Assembly: GCA_023512835.1 (NCBI GenBank)
Contig: CM042092.1
Location: forward strand, 45,068,535-45,132,534
Reading direction: 5' to 3'
DNA length: 64,000 nucleotides
From: Taxillus chinensis
Lineage: Eukaryota > Streptophyta > Magnoliopsida > Santalales > Loranthaceae
A program made the position numbers and the translations under genes. The notes beneath the pieces are model-generated. The model was given only the letters and a program-made list of their open reading frames with translations. It made no database searches and was not told the DNA's origin. Positions within the stretch are counted from its first letter, which is position 1, and each line of letters begins with the position of its first letter. Shown here in pieces: positions 1 to 11,415 of the stretch.

Positions 1-567
1 GCAAACCAAAACAAAACGTTTTTTACAAAACATAAAAAACAAAAAATGTATGTTTTCTAACAAAAACAAAAACAAAAAAAAGGGAAAATAAAAAAGGGAA
101 AAAAACATTTTTTAGGACTTCAATTTCCAAAAGCAAAACCAAAAACCAAAATCAACTCATAGGATCTCATTCTTCACTTCAAACAAAAACCCAAAACTTT
201 TAAGATTCCCTTTAGGGATTTAGGGTAAATCAATTTTAATTGTAACTTTGACAAATAACTTAGCCAAATAAAAATCATAGACTCTTTAGAAAACTTAACC
301 TAGTCATGGCAGTACAAATAAAATAAGAACCTCCTCCTCTTAAATTAGATACCGAAAGGGCGCTGTAGGGGTGCTAATCCTTCCCTACACGTAACCAACT
401 CCCAAACCCTTCTCTGATAACGCAGACCACACACTTTAAACTACTCAAAGTAGAGGGTATCCAACTGTACCCCCAAACTGTTTAGTTGGTGGCGACTCTA
501 AATTTTCTCACCATTGGTTTAGTTTGTGCCCACCCCAAACGGGCCCGGACGAAAACCAGTGATGACA
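1..567 (+). mobile_element. Tat-type LTR, 3' end (5' part off window)
   Basis: This segment is the reverse complement of the first part of the long LTR at 55759-58705: the CGGGCCCGGACGAAAACC stretch, the CGCCACCAAC-type block and the CCCTTTCGGTAT-type block all match in inverted order. It ends in ACA at 565-567, the expected LTR terminus. Because the Tat pol near the right end of the window is on the minus strand and its LTR begins there with TGTTGGACC, the copy here must be in the plus orientation. Whether it is a solo LTR or part of a full element cannot be decided because its start lies outside the window. The left half is an A-rich low-complexity tract. Confidence 0.8.
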
Positions 568-906
568 TTGTGCATCATGTTTCTGATAGTTTTCTCATAT
601 TTTCATGTGGGAGGATGCTTGTGTTTCCCGACTGAAGTCATTTAAGCTAACATAATTAACGTTATATGAGTACAATCTCTTTAGGATTTCCTGACTCAAG
701 TTTTCATTTGTCACCACATGTCCAATTCTGTTTCATATTGATTACACTATTAACATGTCTAGTTGAAGAAATAAAATCGGTTAGCTCAGAATGCTAGTAG
801 ATGAAATCACAGTAAATGTCTATCGAGAGGATTAGAAGATCTAAAAGGGGAGAAAATGCTTTATCAATTACTCAAGTAATACCCCCCTTATATGTCTTGT
901 GACCTC
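568..906 (+). mobile_element. Probable Sirevirus interior, left part
   Basis: There is no convincing reading frame here. Together with 2881-3936 it forms one stretch interrupted by a solo LTR. It contains a purine-rich block (about 836-856, CTAAAAGGGGAG) that resembles a diverged repeat at 2930-2945 (CTATAGGGGAGCAA). Repeated polypurine blocks downstream of pol are a known feature of Sireviruses, and this stretch leads into the same promoter and accessory gene seen in the Sirevirus at 44064-46870. The assignment is inferred from that context. Confidence 0.45.
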
Positions 907-2875
907 TGTAATATCCCGTATCAGGAAATAACATAAGATAGCCGTAATTGGGTATGAGTGTATCATTTTGTGGTAATAATTATGAATATAATTGTTTTGA
1001 CTGCAATTTAGGTCCAATTTGGGGCTTGGATGACCTAGGGGCATTATTATAATTTTCAGTGGCAAGTTAAAGGGCTAATTGGTTAATTTGGTTATTTGGA
1101 GATTTAAAAATATCAATATTTAATAGAAATACGAATTTTCATTAATAAAGGGTTTTTTTTGTATTTTAAATTGATTTAAGATAGGAATTCTAGTATATTA
1201 GGAAATCTAGTCTAATTAGGTTTCTTAATCAGTAAGAAGTCTAAGCTAAATTAGACTCTTGCTCACTTCTATAAATAGGGAGACTGGCCAGGGAGTATTG
1301 GCTGTTGTTTCTGTGTGTATTGAGAGCCCTAGCCGTCCATGGAGCAGAGGAGAGAGAAAAAGGTCATGGCTTGAAGCTTCCGGGCATTTTAACAAGTGAA
1401 GTCTATTGTACCGTGTTAGAGGTAGGTGTTTCTATCCTTCTCAAACTCTCTTAGAGTCCTATAACATCTAGGGTTGGTATAGTTTTGGGAATCAAAATTA
1501 GAATGAACGACTTTGCATGTAACTGAGATAGGGAGTCTAAATAGAGATGTTTGACGTTCAAGGTCATTGTTGAGAATGTATATATCGTTTTAGGGCGGAT
1601 TCTTCATATGGTGGAACTATACGAACAGTTCGGTCGGTGAACGGTGTTGGTCGGGTGAAAGTGGTCGGGTGAAGCTAATTTTTATACCGATGAAATATTC
1701 GTGGTATTTAGAGAAACCTTCCCTTCTGGTTGGGTGAATTTTGAGGTGGTCGGGTGAAGCTAATTTTTATATGGTTAGAATACCGCGATATTTAAATAAA
1801 CTTTCCCTTTTGGTCGGGTGAATTTTGAGGTGGTCGGGTGAACAAAAATGTTGTCGGGTGAACAATAACTTGGTCGGATGATTTTTCTGATATTTTTCTT
1901 GGATAGCCAGTTAAAAACCCTTCGAAACGGTGGGTATTAATAGCAAATCAGAGTTCTGTAGAATTAGTTATATTTTTTGAAGCTGGGACAGAATCTGCAT
2001 TATTTTATTAGCCTATTTGGTTTCTTTTAATCTGTTAATGGGAATCTAAGCTTGAAACCGTTAGAGTAAAACCCTAATGAATGTTTGGATATTGTGGTGT
2101 GGCTTCCATTGTTATAATTGGTGTGCATATATTTATTTATATGCTGAAAACATGTTCGTAATGATTGTACACTGGTATGATTTTACAGCGGATGTTATGT
2201 ATTATTGATGTGTGTGATCTTGTTATATAGTGCACTATATTTGTTGTGATGAGGTCCGGTAAAGGACAGAGGCCCAATTAAGGGAAACAAGGGTACGATG
2301 GATCCGGTCAACGACATCAGTGCGGTAAAGCACAATTTGCACGGTGAAGTGCGTGATTGAATTGTTATGAATAATGATGTTAATTGTTATATGATTGTTG
2401 AACACTACACTCGCACATTTACACTTTGCATATAGAATTTGTTAGTTAAACTGACCAGAGAGTGTAGAGGGATAGTCACCTACTGAGCTATGAAGCTCAC
2501 ACCTATGTTGTTAAATCCCTTGCAAGTATTGAAGGGAGATTGGAGGAGCACTAGTAGTCAAGTGGACCTATGTCATTATAGGACTTATGTTTATTGTGTT
2601 ATTTGTTTGGATTGTGATTTCCCGAATGTGGGTTCATGGACATTGTAAGACTATATAATTATTTTATAGTCTACTTGTTTTAAAGTATTTTGTTTAATGG
2701 ATATCATTGAGGAAGTACTATCACACCCTTGTTGTGTGACAGTATAGGATAGCGTGAGACAACGCCCGCTTTGTAGTCTCCATTAGGTGCTAGTCACCAA
2801 CCCCTTGACCTTTCGGGTGCAGGCATGGGGTAGTCATGTGCTCAATATCGGGCTTTCGGAATTGGGGGCGTGACA
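907..2875 (+). mobile_element. Solo LTR (1969 bp), TSD ACCTC
   Basis: The segment starts TGTAATATCCCG and ends GGGGGCGTGACA. It is flanked by the direct repeat ACCTC at 902-906 and 2876-2880. Only one LTR is present, with no internal region, which is the product of recombination between two LTRs. A TATA box (TATAAATA, 1270-1277) marks the promoter and indicates plus orientation. The terminal sequences are of the kind found in chromovirus LTRs (Tekay/Del type), but clade assignment without an internal domain is inference. Confidence 0.88.
1620..1885 (+). repeat. GGTCGGGTGAA word array inside solo LTR
   Basis: The word GGTCGGGTGAA and close variants recur about eight times. Part of this comes from a duplicated unit of roughly 100 bp (starting near 1668 and near 1750) that begins GTGAAGCTAATTTTTATA. 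The array lies downstream of the LTR TATA box, so it would be in the transcribed part. Confidence 0.75.
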
Positions 2876-2880
2876 ACCTC

Positions 2881-3936
2881 TTTCCTGGCTGTCTATCTAA
2901 GGGGGCATTTATCACTGAGAGGATCGCACGATCTATAGGGGAGCAATAGCTCTAACTATTGTTTCAGTAATAACCCCCTAATATGTCTCGGATGCTCTTT
3001 CCTCTAACTTCTCACTTCTGGATCTGACTAGACCTACATTGTTGAATCAGACTTGTGGCATGTTTGGATGTTTCTACTTCTTCAACTATGCATCTTAATC
3101 GAATAATCAATTGATTGCATCTGGCATGTGTTCTTAATTCCATTCTCACTCATGAATCTTAATGTGCGTAACTCATATACAGTAATTAATTTTAGCTACG
3201 ATGTTCAGCATGACGGTTTCACTATGTTGACCAATGTGAACTTATGTGTTTCTTATCTGTCATATGCATTGATTTTAGTAACATGATCGTTAACTCATAT
3301 GTATGTGTCTCACATTCATTTTTAATGCATAAGTTCTGTTTTTCATTAGTTCGGATCATGCTAACTTTCCGTATTTGTTTACCTCCATACTAATCCCAAC
3401 CTGTAAAGGTCTCTGTTCTTTTTAGTTTATCTTTGTGAAGGTACAGGTTCCGATTCACTTTGCATCTTCACTGGTATATCTTGTCCAAAGTCTCGGGTTT
3501 GAAGTGTTGTGGTACTTCGTCTTTCTTCGACTTCAAGACAGCAAAGGAATCACTTTCTCTCTTACCAGCCTCTGTTTCTACGGACACAGTCTGTTGATCA
3601 TCCGGATATTCTTCTACGGATTATCCTTAGTCCAGATGATAGTCGGTTCATTTCCTATGGACTCTTGGAACTCTCAAATCGCGATAAACAATGTCTTATC
3701 TTATATCACATGTTTTTGAGGAGGAGTAATGATGGTCTATTTAAATGCAAGTCTCGAGATAGGCAATGTTCCGGAAGAAGGCTTACAGTTGTCATAAATA
3801 CTTGACTCTGCGGCCTCCATGTCACTTTTAAATTTGAAGGCGCTCAAGTATCAAGATTAATGACATCAGCTTGTCAGGCATATCACTATTCATCTCACTT
3901 AATCCCTAGATCCGCTGGCAAACCCGAACTCGGTCT
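2881..3936 (+). mobile_element. Probable Sirevirus interior, right part
   Basis: Continues 568-906 after the solo LTR. It carries a GGGGGCATTT...ATAGGGGAGCAA purine-rich motif (2898-2945) and then AT-rich sequence without recognisable protein similarity. Overlapping short frames of 94-98 codons at 3435-3805 show no domain I recognise. It runs directly into the accessory-gene promoter at 3937. Confidence 0.4.
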
Positions 3937-3945
3937 TATATATAC
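3937..3945 (+). promoter_or_regulatory. TATA box of accessory-gene fragment
   Basis: TATATATAC lies about 111 bp before the ATG at 4051. The sequence from here to 4069 is almost identical to 44066-44198, the promoter and first codons of the complete accessory gene in the Sirevirus to the right, with the same TATA-to-ATG spacing. Confidence 0.7.
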
Positions 3946-4050
3946 TGGATTTTCACACGCAGCGCGAGTTTACATTTCCAAATCCCTAAATCCTCGTCCT
4001 TTTCCAATCTCCAAGACCTACCTTCCTTTTCCCTCTCACTCCCAATCGCA

Positions 4051-4069
4051 ATGGCACCCAAGACCTCTC
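4051..4069 (+). pseudogene. Accessory gene, first six codons only
   Basis: The ATG and the next codons (MAPKTS) are identical in protein to the start of the accessory gene at 44180. Reading stops where an Athila-type LTR begins with TGATAACG. The uninterrupted sequence at 44180-44210 shows the insertion fell right after CCTCTC, which predicts TSD CTCTC (4065-4069). The rest of this gene is not in the window. Confidence 0.75.
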
Positions 4070-5090
4070 TGATAACGTGCATTTATGCCGTTATTTTATA
4101 GCCTATTTAGGGTGTTTAAGAGCATGTTTAGAGCCTGTTTAGTATCATATTTCATATATATTTGCTCTAACCCCTAGAAAGACACTACTTGTGCTATATA
4201 TGTGTTTTTGAGCTGTTTTGGGCAGGTTTTTGGATGATTTCTTCTCTATTCATCAGCTAGACTACTCTATCTCCTAAAGTAGGCATTTTGAAGGTTACAA
4301 GCAACAAGGCTGCAAGAGGTCTCTTCACACTATCAGTGCTGAGCAAGCACGTTTTCATTTTTTGGACCATGAAGATGGCCTTAACAATATCACATGCAGA
4401 AGGGAAAGTTGCTCCAAATGATGCCCTCTACCTCCCATAAAAATGTCAGAGCAAAAGGACAACAAAATATTTTGCACGTGATATTGGGATTTGATTTTTT
4501 TGGCCTAGTTGGAGGCTTCATATGATATTACATGCAGAACAAAAGTTGCTCTAAATGATGTCATCTACCTCTCATAAAAGGTTGAGACCAAATGGAGGTG
4601 CCTGTGACAATGACCTTTGTCATGGGCAAGGATGTTTTTGCATGGAAGGCTTATATATAATGTGATAAAGTCTTGGGTGAAGTTTCAGAGCAAATGGAGG
4701 TGCCCGTGACAATGACCTTTGTCACGGGCAAGAATGTTTTTGCATAGTCAAGTTTGTTTTGTTCTGCTGATGATTTTTCTCTTCTGGAGCTTGATCAAAT
4801 TCTGCTTGGTTTAAGGTATTTTCAAGGTTTGAATGAAGAATAAGGGTCACTTACCAAAACTATGTCGTTTTGGTAGCGACAACAGCTGGCATTAGGGCAC
4901 ACTTTATACAATACCTGCAGCCTTATAAGAGGAGGGATCTTGGAGGCAGCAACGCATCAATTCTGGGAGGCTGAGATGCAGACAGAGGATAGAGAGAGAC
5001 GTTCTTGGAGATAGAGGCAGCTTTTGCGTTTGACGGCAAGGGGTTATTGGCAGAGAAGGAGAAGTGTTGGGGTTGTTAATCATCTCTATT

Positions 5091-5125
<35 letters not shown>

Positions 5126-5866
5126 ACTGCTACTATGATCATGTGTTATTCTGGGTTTATTGTGATTGTGAGAATAATTATGGGGTAAAACCTTATTTGT
5201 AGGGGAGCAATGTAGCCCCCAAGGTCTTGTAATGTTCTGGATTATGGAATTTTGCTTGCTGTTATATGGAACTCTGGGTTTTTAATTAGTTCATCAATGT
5301 TTTAATGCAAAGTCTGATGTATGCATGGTTAGACTATCTTAACCCTTGTCTAGGGTAGAATTTGATGAACTAGATTTGACATTACATGACGGACCAAATC
5401 TGTATCTGTTGAATTGGTTGTTTTCCTTTGAACACTTTTACTCTCATGGACCAAATGGTTTAAAAGACTTAAACTTCCCTTTTCATGGACCAAGTATTAG
5501 GGCAGTGGGTGATGACCATTATAAGCTTGGAATTAATTAAATGTTTTTAAGCAAGTACCATAACCAGAGTATTATCAGGCATTGAGTGGTAAAATTGTGA
5601 CCCTAGATTCTTTAATTCATTGCTATCTTCGAATTGCGTTACAATCTCAATAGTTTCTGCATTTTGCATGTTTAAGACTTATACTTTAATTCAAAAACTC
5701 AAAAATCAATCGTCCAGACATAAATTCAACTTGTTAGCTTAGTGCTTGCTGCTTAACAGCATTAGCTACCTCCCTGTGGGTTCAACAACCAGAGTCTTAA
5801 TACTCCATTGTATTACTTGACCAGTGCACTTGCTGCAAAACCTATAGACACAATTTATTCAGGTCA
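4070..5866 (+). mobile_element. Athila-type 5' LTR (1797 bp)
   Basis: Starts TGATAACGTGCA, a start I associate with Athila-like Ty3/gypsy LTRs, and ends GGTCA just before a primer-binding site. A TATA-like CTTATAAGAGG lies near 4921. Internal duplications are visible: a unit with CACATGCAGAA...GCTC...AAATGATG near 4388 and again near 4524, and a unit containing GACCTTTGTCA(C/T)GGGCAAG near 4610 and 4717. A CT microsatellite (5091-5124) lies in the presumed transcribed leader. Confidence 0.82.
5091..5124. repeat. (CT)n microsatellite
   Basis: A nearly pure CT dinucleotide tract with one TTT interruption, inside the Athila LTR. Confidence 0.9.
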
Positions 5867-5872
5867 AGTTTT

Positions 5873-5890
5873 TGGCACCGTTGCCAGGGA
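5873..5890 (+). other. Primer-binding site, tRNA-Asp type
   Basis: TGGCACCGTTGCCAGGGA differs at two positions from TGGCGCCGTTGCCGGGGA, the complement of the 3' end of plant tRNA-Asp. It lies a few bases after the LTR end, as expected for minus-strand priming in Athila-like elements. Both changes are G to A. Confidence 0.85.
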
Positions 5891-6056
5891 AGGCAAGCCA
5901 ATTGTTGTTAGGATTAGGTGACATTAGTGTTCAGGTTTATTTGTGATCTCGCAATTTTATTTCTCTATTTTTCTTTCTAGTGCAGTGTTACCCGGTATTC
6001 CTCTGTTTTGTTGTTGTAGGGGTACACACCAAGTGTTCGAGAAAATTACTTAGTGT

Positions 6057-6800
6057 ATGCGTCCTTCTCGTGGCGAGTTGTTGCCATGTGATCCAGAAAT
6101 AGAACGAACTTTGCACGAGCATCGAAGAGCTAATAGAGTATTAGCTGCAGCTGAACATCAGTTGGACGGTCTACACACCTTATGTGAAGAAATTATGGCT
6201 GATCAGGGACACAATGGGCAAGGTGGTCAGCAGCCATGTACCTTCATGGATTATGCCAGACCTGTTCTCTCAGACGAGTATTCTGGCATCAGGAGAGTGC
6301 CAGTCCAAGCTAACAACTTTGAGCTGAAGCCAGCTTTGTTGCAGATGGTTGGGCAAGAAGCCTTCAGAGGTGCAGCACTAGATGATCCTCATAATCATTT
6401 AGTGAAGTTCCTCCAGATTTGTGACACCATCAAGATGAATGGAGTGCCTGAAGATGCGATTAAACTCCGCCTTTTCCCTTTCTCATTGAAGGACAGAGCT
6501 CTTGGATGGTTCCAGTCGTTACTAGCTGGAAGTATTACTTCTTAGGATCAAATGGTGGAGAAGTTCCTCTCTAAGTATTTTCCACCAACGAGGGTGATGC
6601 ATTTGAGGAGTCAAATCAGTACATTTAGCCAGCATAGTGATGAGTCTCTCTATGAAGCTTGGGAGAGGTTCAAGGATTTGGTTAGGAGGTGTCCTAACCA
6701 TGGTCGACCTGAATGGTTGCAAGTGGAGTCCTTCTTTATGGGTTTGCAACACGCTACTAGAAACATGATTGATGCTGTTGCTGGAGGAGCATTCATGATG
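6057..6800 (+). pseudogene. gag: Athila-type Gag, nonsense and 3'-truncated
   Basis: Structural capsid gene of a Ty3/gypsy element. The first 60 residues are charged and helical. A capsid-like domain follows: the FELKPALLQMV motif, then DPHNHLVKFLQICDT, then KLRLFPFSLKDRALGWFQSL, all typical of the plant Retrotrans_gag family. The frame meets TAG at 6543-6545, where the family has Trp (LxxxSITSWDQM), so a TGG to TAG change is likely. It then continues in the same frame with FLSKYFPPTR...LRSQISTFSQ...SLYEAWERFKDLVRRCPNHG, the second half of the domain. Similarity stops near residue 248 at GGAFM. No zinc knuckle or pol follows on this strand, so the element was cut here. Confidence 0.88.
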
Positions 6801-7049
6801 TTTTACCTCTAGTAGTGTGGAACTACAGTCAAAGTTGCATACCATTGTAACCATGCCTGCTCACATGCAAACCACACATTCATACCATGCAAACACAACT
6901 AATCAACCACTCAAAGTAAAACAAAAGAAAACAGTCACACAATAAAGATAACAAAACAAAAGGTTCAAGTAACCCCCCACACCACACTTAAAAATATACT
7001 ATGTCCTCAGAGCATGGTATAAGGGAAAAAAAAGACACTCACCTTTGTG
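6801..7049 (-). mobile_element. 3' untranslated part of minus-strand Athila
   Basis: Read on the minus strand it contains ACCATGCTCTGAGGACATAG followed by TTTAAGTGTGGTGTGGGGGG. A 'ctctgaggacagagc...aagtttggggg' arrangement is what I know from the pre-LTR region of Athila-like elements, so this is probably the 3' untranslated region of the minus-strand element whose accessory gene starts at 43670. No LTR follows; the join with the plus-strand gag near 6800 is a rearrangement breakpoint. Confidence 0.5.
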
Positions 7050-9384
7050 TCACGGGGTCAGGTTTCCTGCGCCTCTCAACCCATTGCGGCACTTAACTTC
7101 TCTATCCATGGTCCGCTAAGTTTAGCCTTTAAGGGTTGAGGCGCACGTAGACTGGTTTCGCCCTGCCACTGGGCTCATCAGGAGAACGGCTCCAGTTCCC
7201 GACCAGTTTGTGTAAGGATGGCCAAATCCCTTCTTCAATGTCAAGTCCTTGACTAGCGGCGTGCTCCCCGCATTCAACTGGGTCGGCACGTCTGAACTCC
7301 GAAGGGGTTCCATCCGTTTTCCTCCACGAACTGCCTGGAACCTTCCGCTGCGCACCATCTACGCTTCAACCAACCCCTCTCCTTTACGTAGCAAGAATCC
7401 ATTCATGAATCGTGCTACTAAGAAACGTCCCGCCAGCACCACGCTGCTCGGGTCGTGACATTTGAGTGGGAAGGCTGTAGTAGAAGATAACATAGGCCAC
7501 CATACTCCGAAGGCGCGTTATAAAGTCAGCAGATGTTTTTGCTGTGAGCGCCCAAGTATCCTTATTGTCAGGGCTGGCTGAGAGGGAGGGGAGTGGGGGC
7601 AGGGGGGCAAGGAGCAAGAGAGGCCGCAAGGTCGCGTTGGGCGGCAAGGCACAGCCTTTGCTCCACGGGAGGGGCACCCCCCAGCCGGGCGTCCGTCACG
7701 TTTCCATGTAGCAGTCCCAAGGTCGTCACAATGTCTGTGGGCAGCTTAGGGGGAACTCCCACCTCCGCCCACTTTCACCCACGGCGGCACCTGCACTTGA
7801 TCTTCGAGCCTCAAGGGGCTCGGCGACCTGGAGGGGGCGGGAGCTTTACTTTGAGCGGAAGGGGCGACCGCAGCCCTGCCGCGGGAGCGGTTTGGGAGCC
7901 ACCACTTTGTCTTACACCGCCCCGCCCATCCACCCGCACCTACACGCCTTTACTCTCCGACTGAGGGAGGGATTATTACCAAATATGGCAGACACACAGG
8001 GGGCCTGACAACGGCTTCCCGCCCTCGTTGGGAAGAACACCGAGCCCAACTTTCCGCTCAAATCTCATGGGCACAAAAAGAAGGGCAGTCGGGCCTTTGG
8101 AACGTAAAAAGTGTCAACAAACAACCGCCACGGGGATCAGAGAGTGAACATCTTTTTTAAAAAAGAACCAACGGAGGAGGGATACAAAGGGCAAGGGGGC
8201 AAAGAGCAGCAAGGAAGCAGGTGTGATTTAAAGTACATAAGAGGGAGGGCAAAACGACTAAAAACAAAAACCAAAAAGTACAAGGGTCCTTTAGGGCGGG
8301 GAAGAGGACTCCCAGCGCACGCACTTTGGTCAAGAGGCCACCAGTGGGCTTGAGGAAGATGCTGTTGCCGTCAGACACCCCAGACGCCACAAACGTCTTT
8401 CCTTGTCTCACGCGCCGAGGCGATAGGGTGTCTGCAAAAAACAGGGCTAAGGGTTGGGCCTAAATTGTTGAAGGAGGCGCCGCCGCGGAGGTTTTTAGGG
8501 AAGGGGAAGGTACACGGCGTCCGACAGCGGGCTTGCGCGCCCCTTTTTGGACATTCGCCACCCGCCCCAGCGAACACCCTTCGACAGTCAAATTTTCCCA
8601 GACACTCTTGTCATCCCCAAGCGTTCTGACAATACAAACAGGCGGGAGCTTTCAAGAACCACACATCTTGTCTCCTACCGCTCAGATTAATTGAGTTGGA
8701 CAACCAGGGTTTTTAGACTTTTACCAAACACCTTTTAAAGGTGGCAAAACCAGGCCGGAGTTGTTTCCAAGCACCGGGGTGCCGCGGGGGTGTGGCGCCA
8801 TTCCACCCGAGTGGCCACCCGGCCCAAGGCAAATCGCCTACCGTTTGCCAAACTAGCGTTTGAGCACACGCGCCAAGCCACCATTCCCCCGACAATCACT
8901 ACAGCTTTAATTTAGGCCTAGGCTTTCGCCTTCTTCGCCCCACAGGGGGCGCCCGTAGGCAATCTCCTCACCCCCCCCCCACAACCCCACAATTTTCGTC
9001 CGCAACTAGGCCAGGTCCTCCAAGCTTGAGGCCCTCCCTTTCTTTTCTTCCCCGCCAAAACTTTTTAGGGAGCCAGTGGCTACTTCGTGTCCATCCACTT
9101 AGGGCGAGCACATGCTTTTTGCTGCAAGGGACTCCTTAATAAGACATCCAGACAAAAAAACTAAAAGAAAAAAGGTGGACCCATTAAAAGTGGTGCAGTT
9201 TAAGGACACCAAGGATGTGCTTGAGGCTAGAAAAAGACAGCGGAGCTCCAACGACAGCGGGATCACGCTAACCCGCGGGGTCTAACTTGCTTACTAAAGC
9301 AACGTGTCAGGCGGCCTACCATGTAGGCACCAGGGGAGCAAGGGAGCAGAGCCCACAGTCCCCAGACCACCTCCCACACGCCCT
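7050..9384. other. GC-rich block of unknown origin
   Basis: About 2.3 kb with clearly higher GC than the AT-rich surroundings. It starts near TGTCACGGGGTCAGG and ends where the Ulp1 reading frame on the minus strand loses similarity. Short open frames exist on both strands (for example 7122-7358 minus, 7593-7964 plus, 8157-8411 minus), but none carries a domain I recognise and overlapping frames suggest chance. No terminal repeats or TSD were found. It could be an organellar or captured genomic fragment, or GC-rich 3' sequence native to the element. I cannot choose from sequence alone. Confidence 0.4.
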
Positions 9385-11410
9385 TAGCTGCATGAGCTAT
9401 TAAATAATAGCACACAAAAATCCCACAACTTAATTGATCAGGCTATTGGGGAAGCTCCATTTCATTGAAGTGTAAAAGAGGAAACTTGGATTTCAACAGC
9501 CCTTCTTTTTTGAGTGCGTCTTTGATTTTTTTCAAGAAACCATGGACGATCTTCTTCTTTCGTGTGGTAAATCCATGTGCTTGGCAAGGATCATATAACA
9601 CCACATGTCCCACACTCAGGTCCAATTGCATCAACACAAAATGGCGGTCTACTAAGATAGGGATGAGGACCTCTTGCACTTGATGCCAAAAGCGATGTCC
9701 TTCTGCAGCTCCATTTATTCGTTGATGAAGAACTTGCTGCGCTAGAGGTTGCTCATACAACTCACACAACATGATGGAAGTGTATTGTGCCAAAGGGTAG
9801 TCATTAGGCTCTGCCTCCACTACATGCCTCATGGTTCTGCAAAAAAGATCAACATCATCCGCGTATAGGTATTCATCAGCTAAGATACGCTGTAAGTAAG
9901 ATGATGTGAATACTTCGGAATCCCTCACAAACCGCGCTTGCCAAGCTCCACCTTGAAGGAATTGCTCAAACTCTGCTATAGCCTCAGGAGTGGATAAGGC
10001 TGCATTGATATTCACATAGATTGGCTGCCCCCATAAATCTTCTTGTGCAGCCTCTCAAGAAACACTAGACCACCATTGTAGAGGCTAGATCAGTGGAATG
10101 AGAGCTTGAGAGGAACTGGGGCCCTGAGGTCCCATTGGAACTGGTGCTGCTGGGTAAAAGTAGGGCTGATAAGTAGGAGGCGCCTCCTCCTGAGGATAGT
10201 GTGGATACTCAGGTGTTTCTGCTGTCTGATCAAACTCAGGCTGTACTGAAGGTTCTATCTCTTCAGAAAGATCTACAACTTGTGGTTTTGTAGATTTTGT
10301 CTTTTTGCCCAACGCTTTCCAAATTTTTCCTAGGAGTCCCTTCACTTCTTTTTGCTCTTTGATTAAGAGAGATTGGCTCTTTTGCAATTGCCCAATTTGT
10401 TGCTTGGTCACTGCCTGTTCTTCTTGAAGGTGATCTATTCTTCGCCGTAGATCCTCATAAGATGAGCCAGTTGGTGGATCGGGAGCTTCCCATGCTCTTG
10501 CTGAAGGTCATCAGGTTGCTTGCTGATCTTGAGATAGGAACTCCAGCAACTCCTCCAACTAGGAACGAATGATGTGGCCATTAGTAAATGCCCAATTGAT
10601 CACCTCAGCTTCACTTATAACCTGTCCACTAATGCCTTGAAAGAAGTTATACACATCTGCTTTATGGACATTATATTGCATGTATAAAGCAGTCAACTGA
10701 AATATATTCTGTTTCCGTGCATTCATGGGAGTGGATGTATCCTTAAATTGCTCAGCAGGCCTTTCCATGTGCACACTATGCCTTGAGGGTTGTGGAGCAA
10801 TGTGGGTACTATCTCCCCATTTTCCTCTAAAACTAACTCCTAGAGCCCCCTCCGGTTGAATGACTCACAACCTCAAGTTATCTGGGAAGACGGTAGGTGC
10901 TACTGGTTCACACAAATGTGCATATTGATATTGAAGTAACATGCTCAGCATTCTGCCATATAAACGCTTATGCACATCCCTTTTACAAAGTTTGAAAATT
11001 CTAGCTGCCCAATCAATATTCAGTTGATGCTCAATGCAATACATGAATTCTAAATGAGATTTGGGTACTGAGTTAACCCCACTAGTTTGCAACAACAGGC
11101 ACTTCCCTACCAAATGAGCAAGGCATCTGAATTTCCCTAAAAACCCATTTTTAGTGAACTGCCTACGCCTCCCTAACGCCTTGACATTAAAAGCTCTTCC
11201 ATAAGCGTTTAAGCTTAAATCAGGGATTTCTTGTGTAGGGTATGGGAGATCAAAACAGTCTCGAAGCATGGCAGGTGAGATGGAAATTAAAACACCTTGA
11301 ACTTCTCCAATAATTTCATCATCCTCATCATTCACATATACAGAGTTATAAAATTCATGCATGGCAGGGTTAAAGAGATCACTGCGGCCAGATACTAACC
11401 GCTTTAATCC
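9385..11410 (-). pseudogene. Accessory gene 1, 3' part: transposon domain + Ulp1
   Basis: Second segment of a gene whose start is at 43494-43670; a 32-kb insertion separates them. All parts here share one frame. 11410-10865 holds the plant-transposon domain (FYNSVYV...VLISISPAMLRDCFDLP...GKFRCLAHLVGKCLLL...MYCIEHQLNIDWAARIF), which I believe is Pfam PF20167. A linker follows with a coiled-coil stretch (about 10440-10320: EEQAVTKQQIGQLQKSQ) and a Pro/Tyr-rich segment. The last part (10015-9385) is a Ulp1-like C48 cysteine protease: LIPILVDRHFVLMQLD (His), VVLYDP (Asp) and, after a stop, DQLSCGIFVCYYL (Cys codon 9425-9427). Ulp1 proteases process or remove SUMO; the role here is unknown. Stops include those near 10865, 10559, 10515, 10085 and 9443; I saw no frameshift. 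Similarity ends at the GC-rich block. Confidence 0.82.
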
Positions 11411-11415
11411 AAGGG

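Noticed and set aside
1..567. Large inverted repeat of the whole window (1-567 versus 55759-56330)
   Set aside because: It is two LTRs of one Tat family in opposite orientation, not the two ends of one element or a palindrome.
3435..3805. Overlapping 94-98-codon ORFs
   Set aside because: Two frames over the same bases, no family match, no promoter, within element interior. Likely chance.
7050..9384. rDNA or plastid insertion
   Set aside because: I could not match any rRNA or plastid gene landmark; organellar origin remains open but unsupported.
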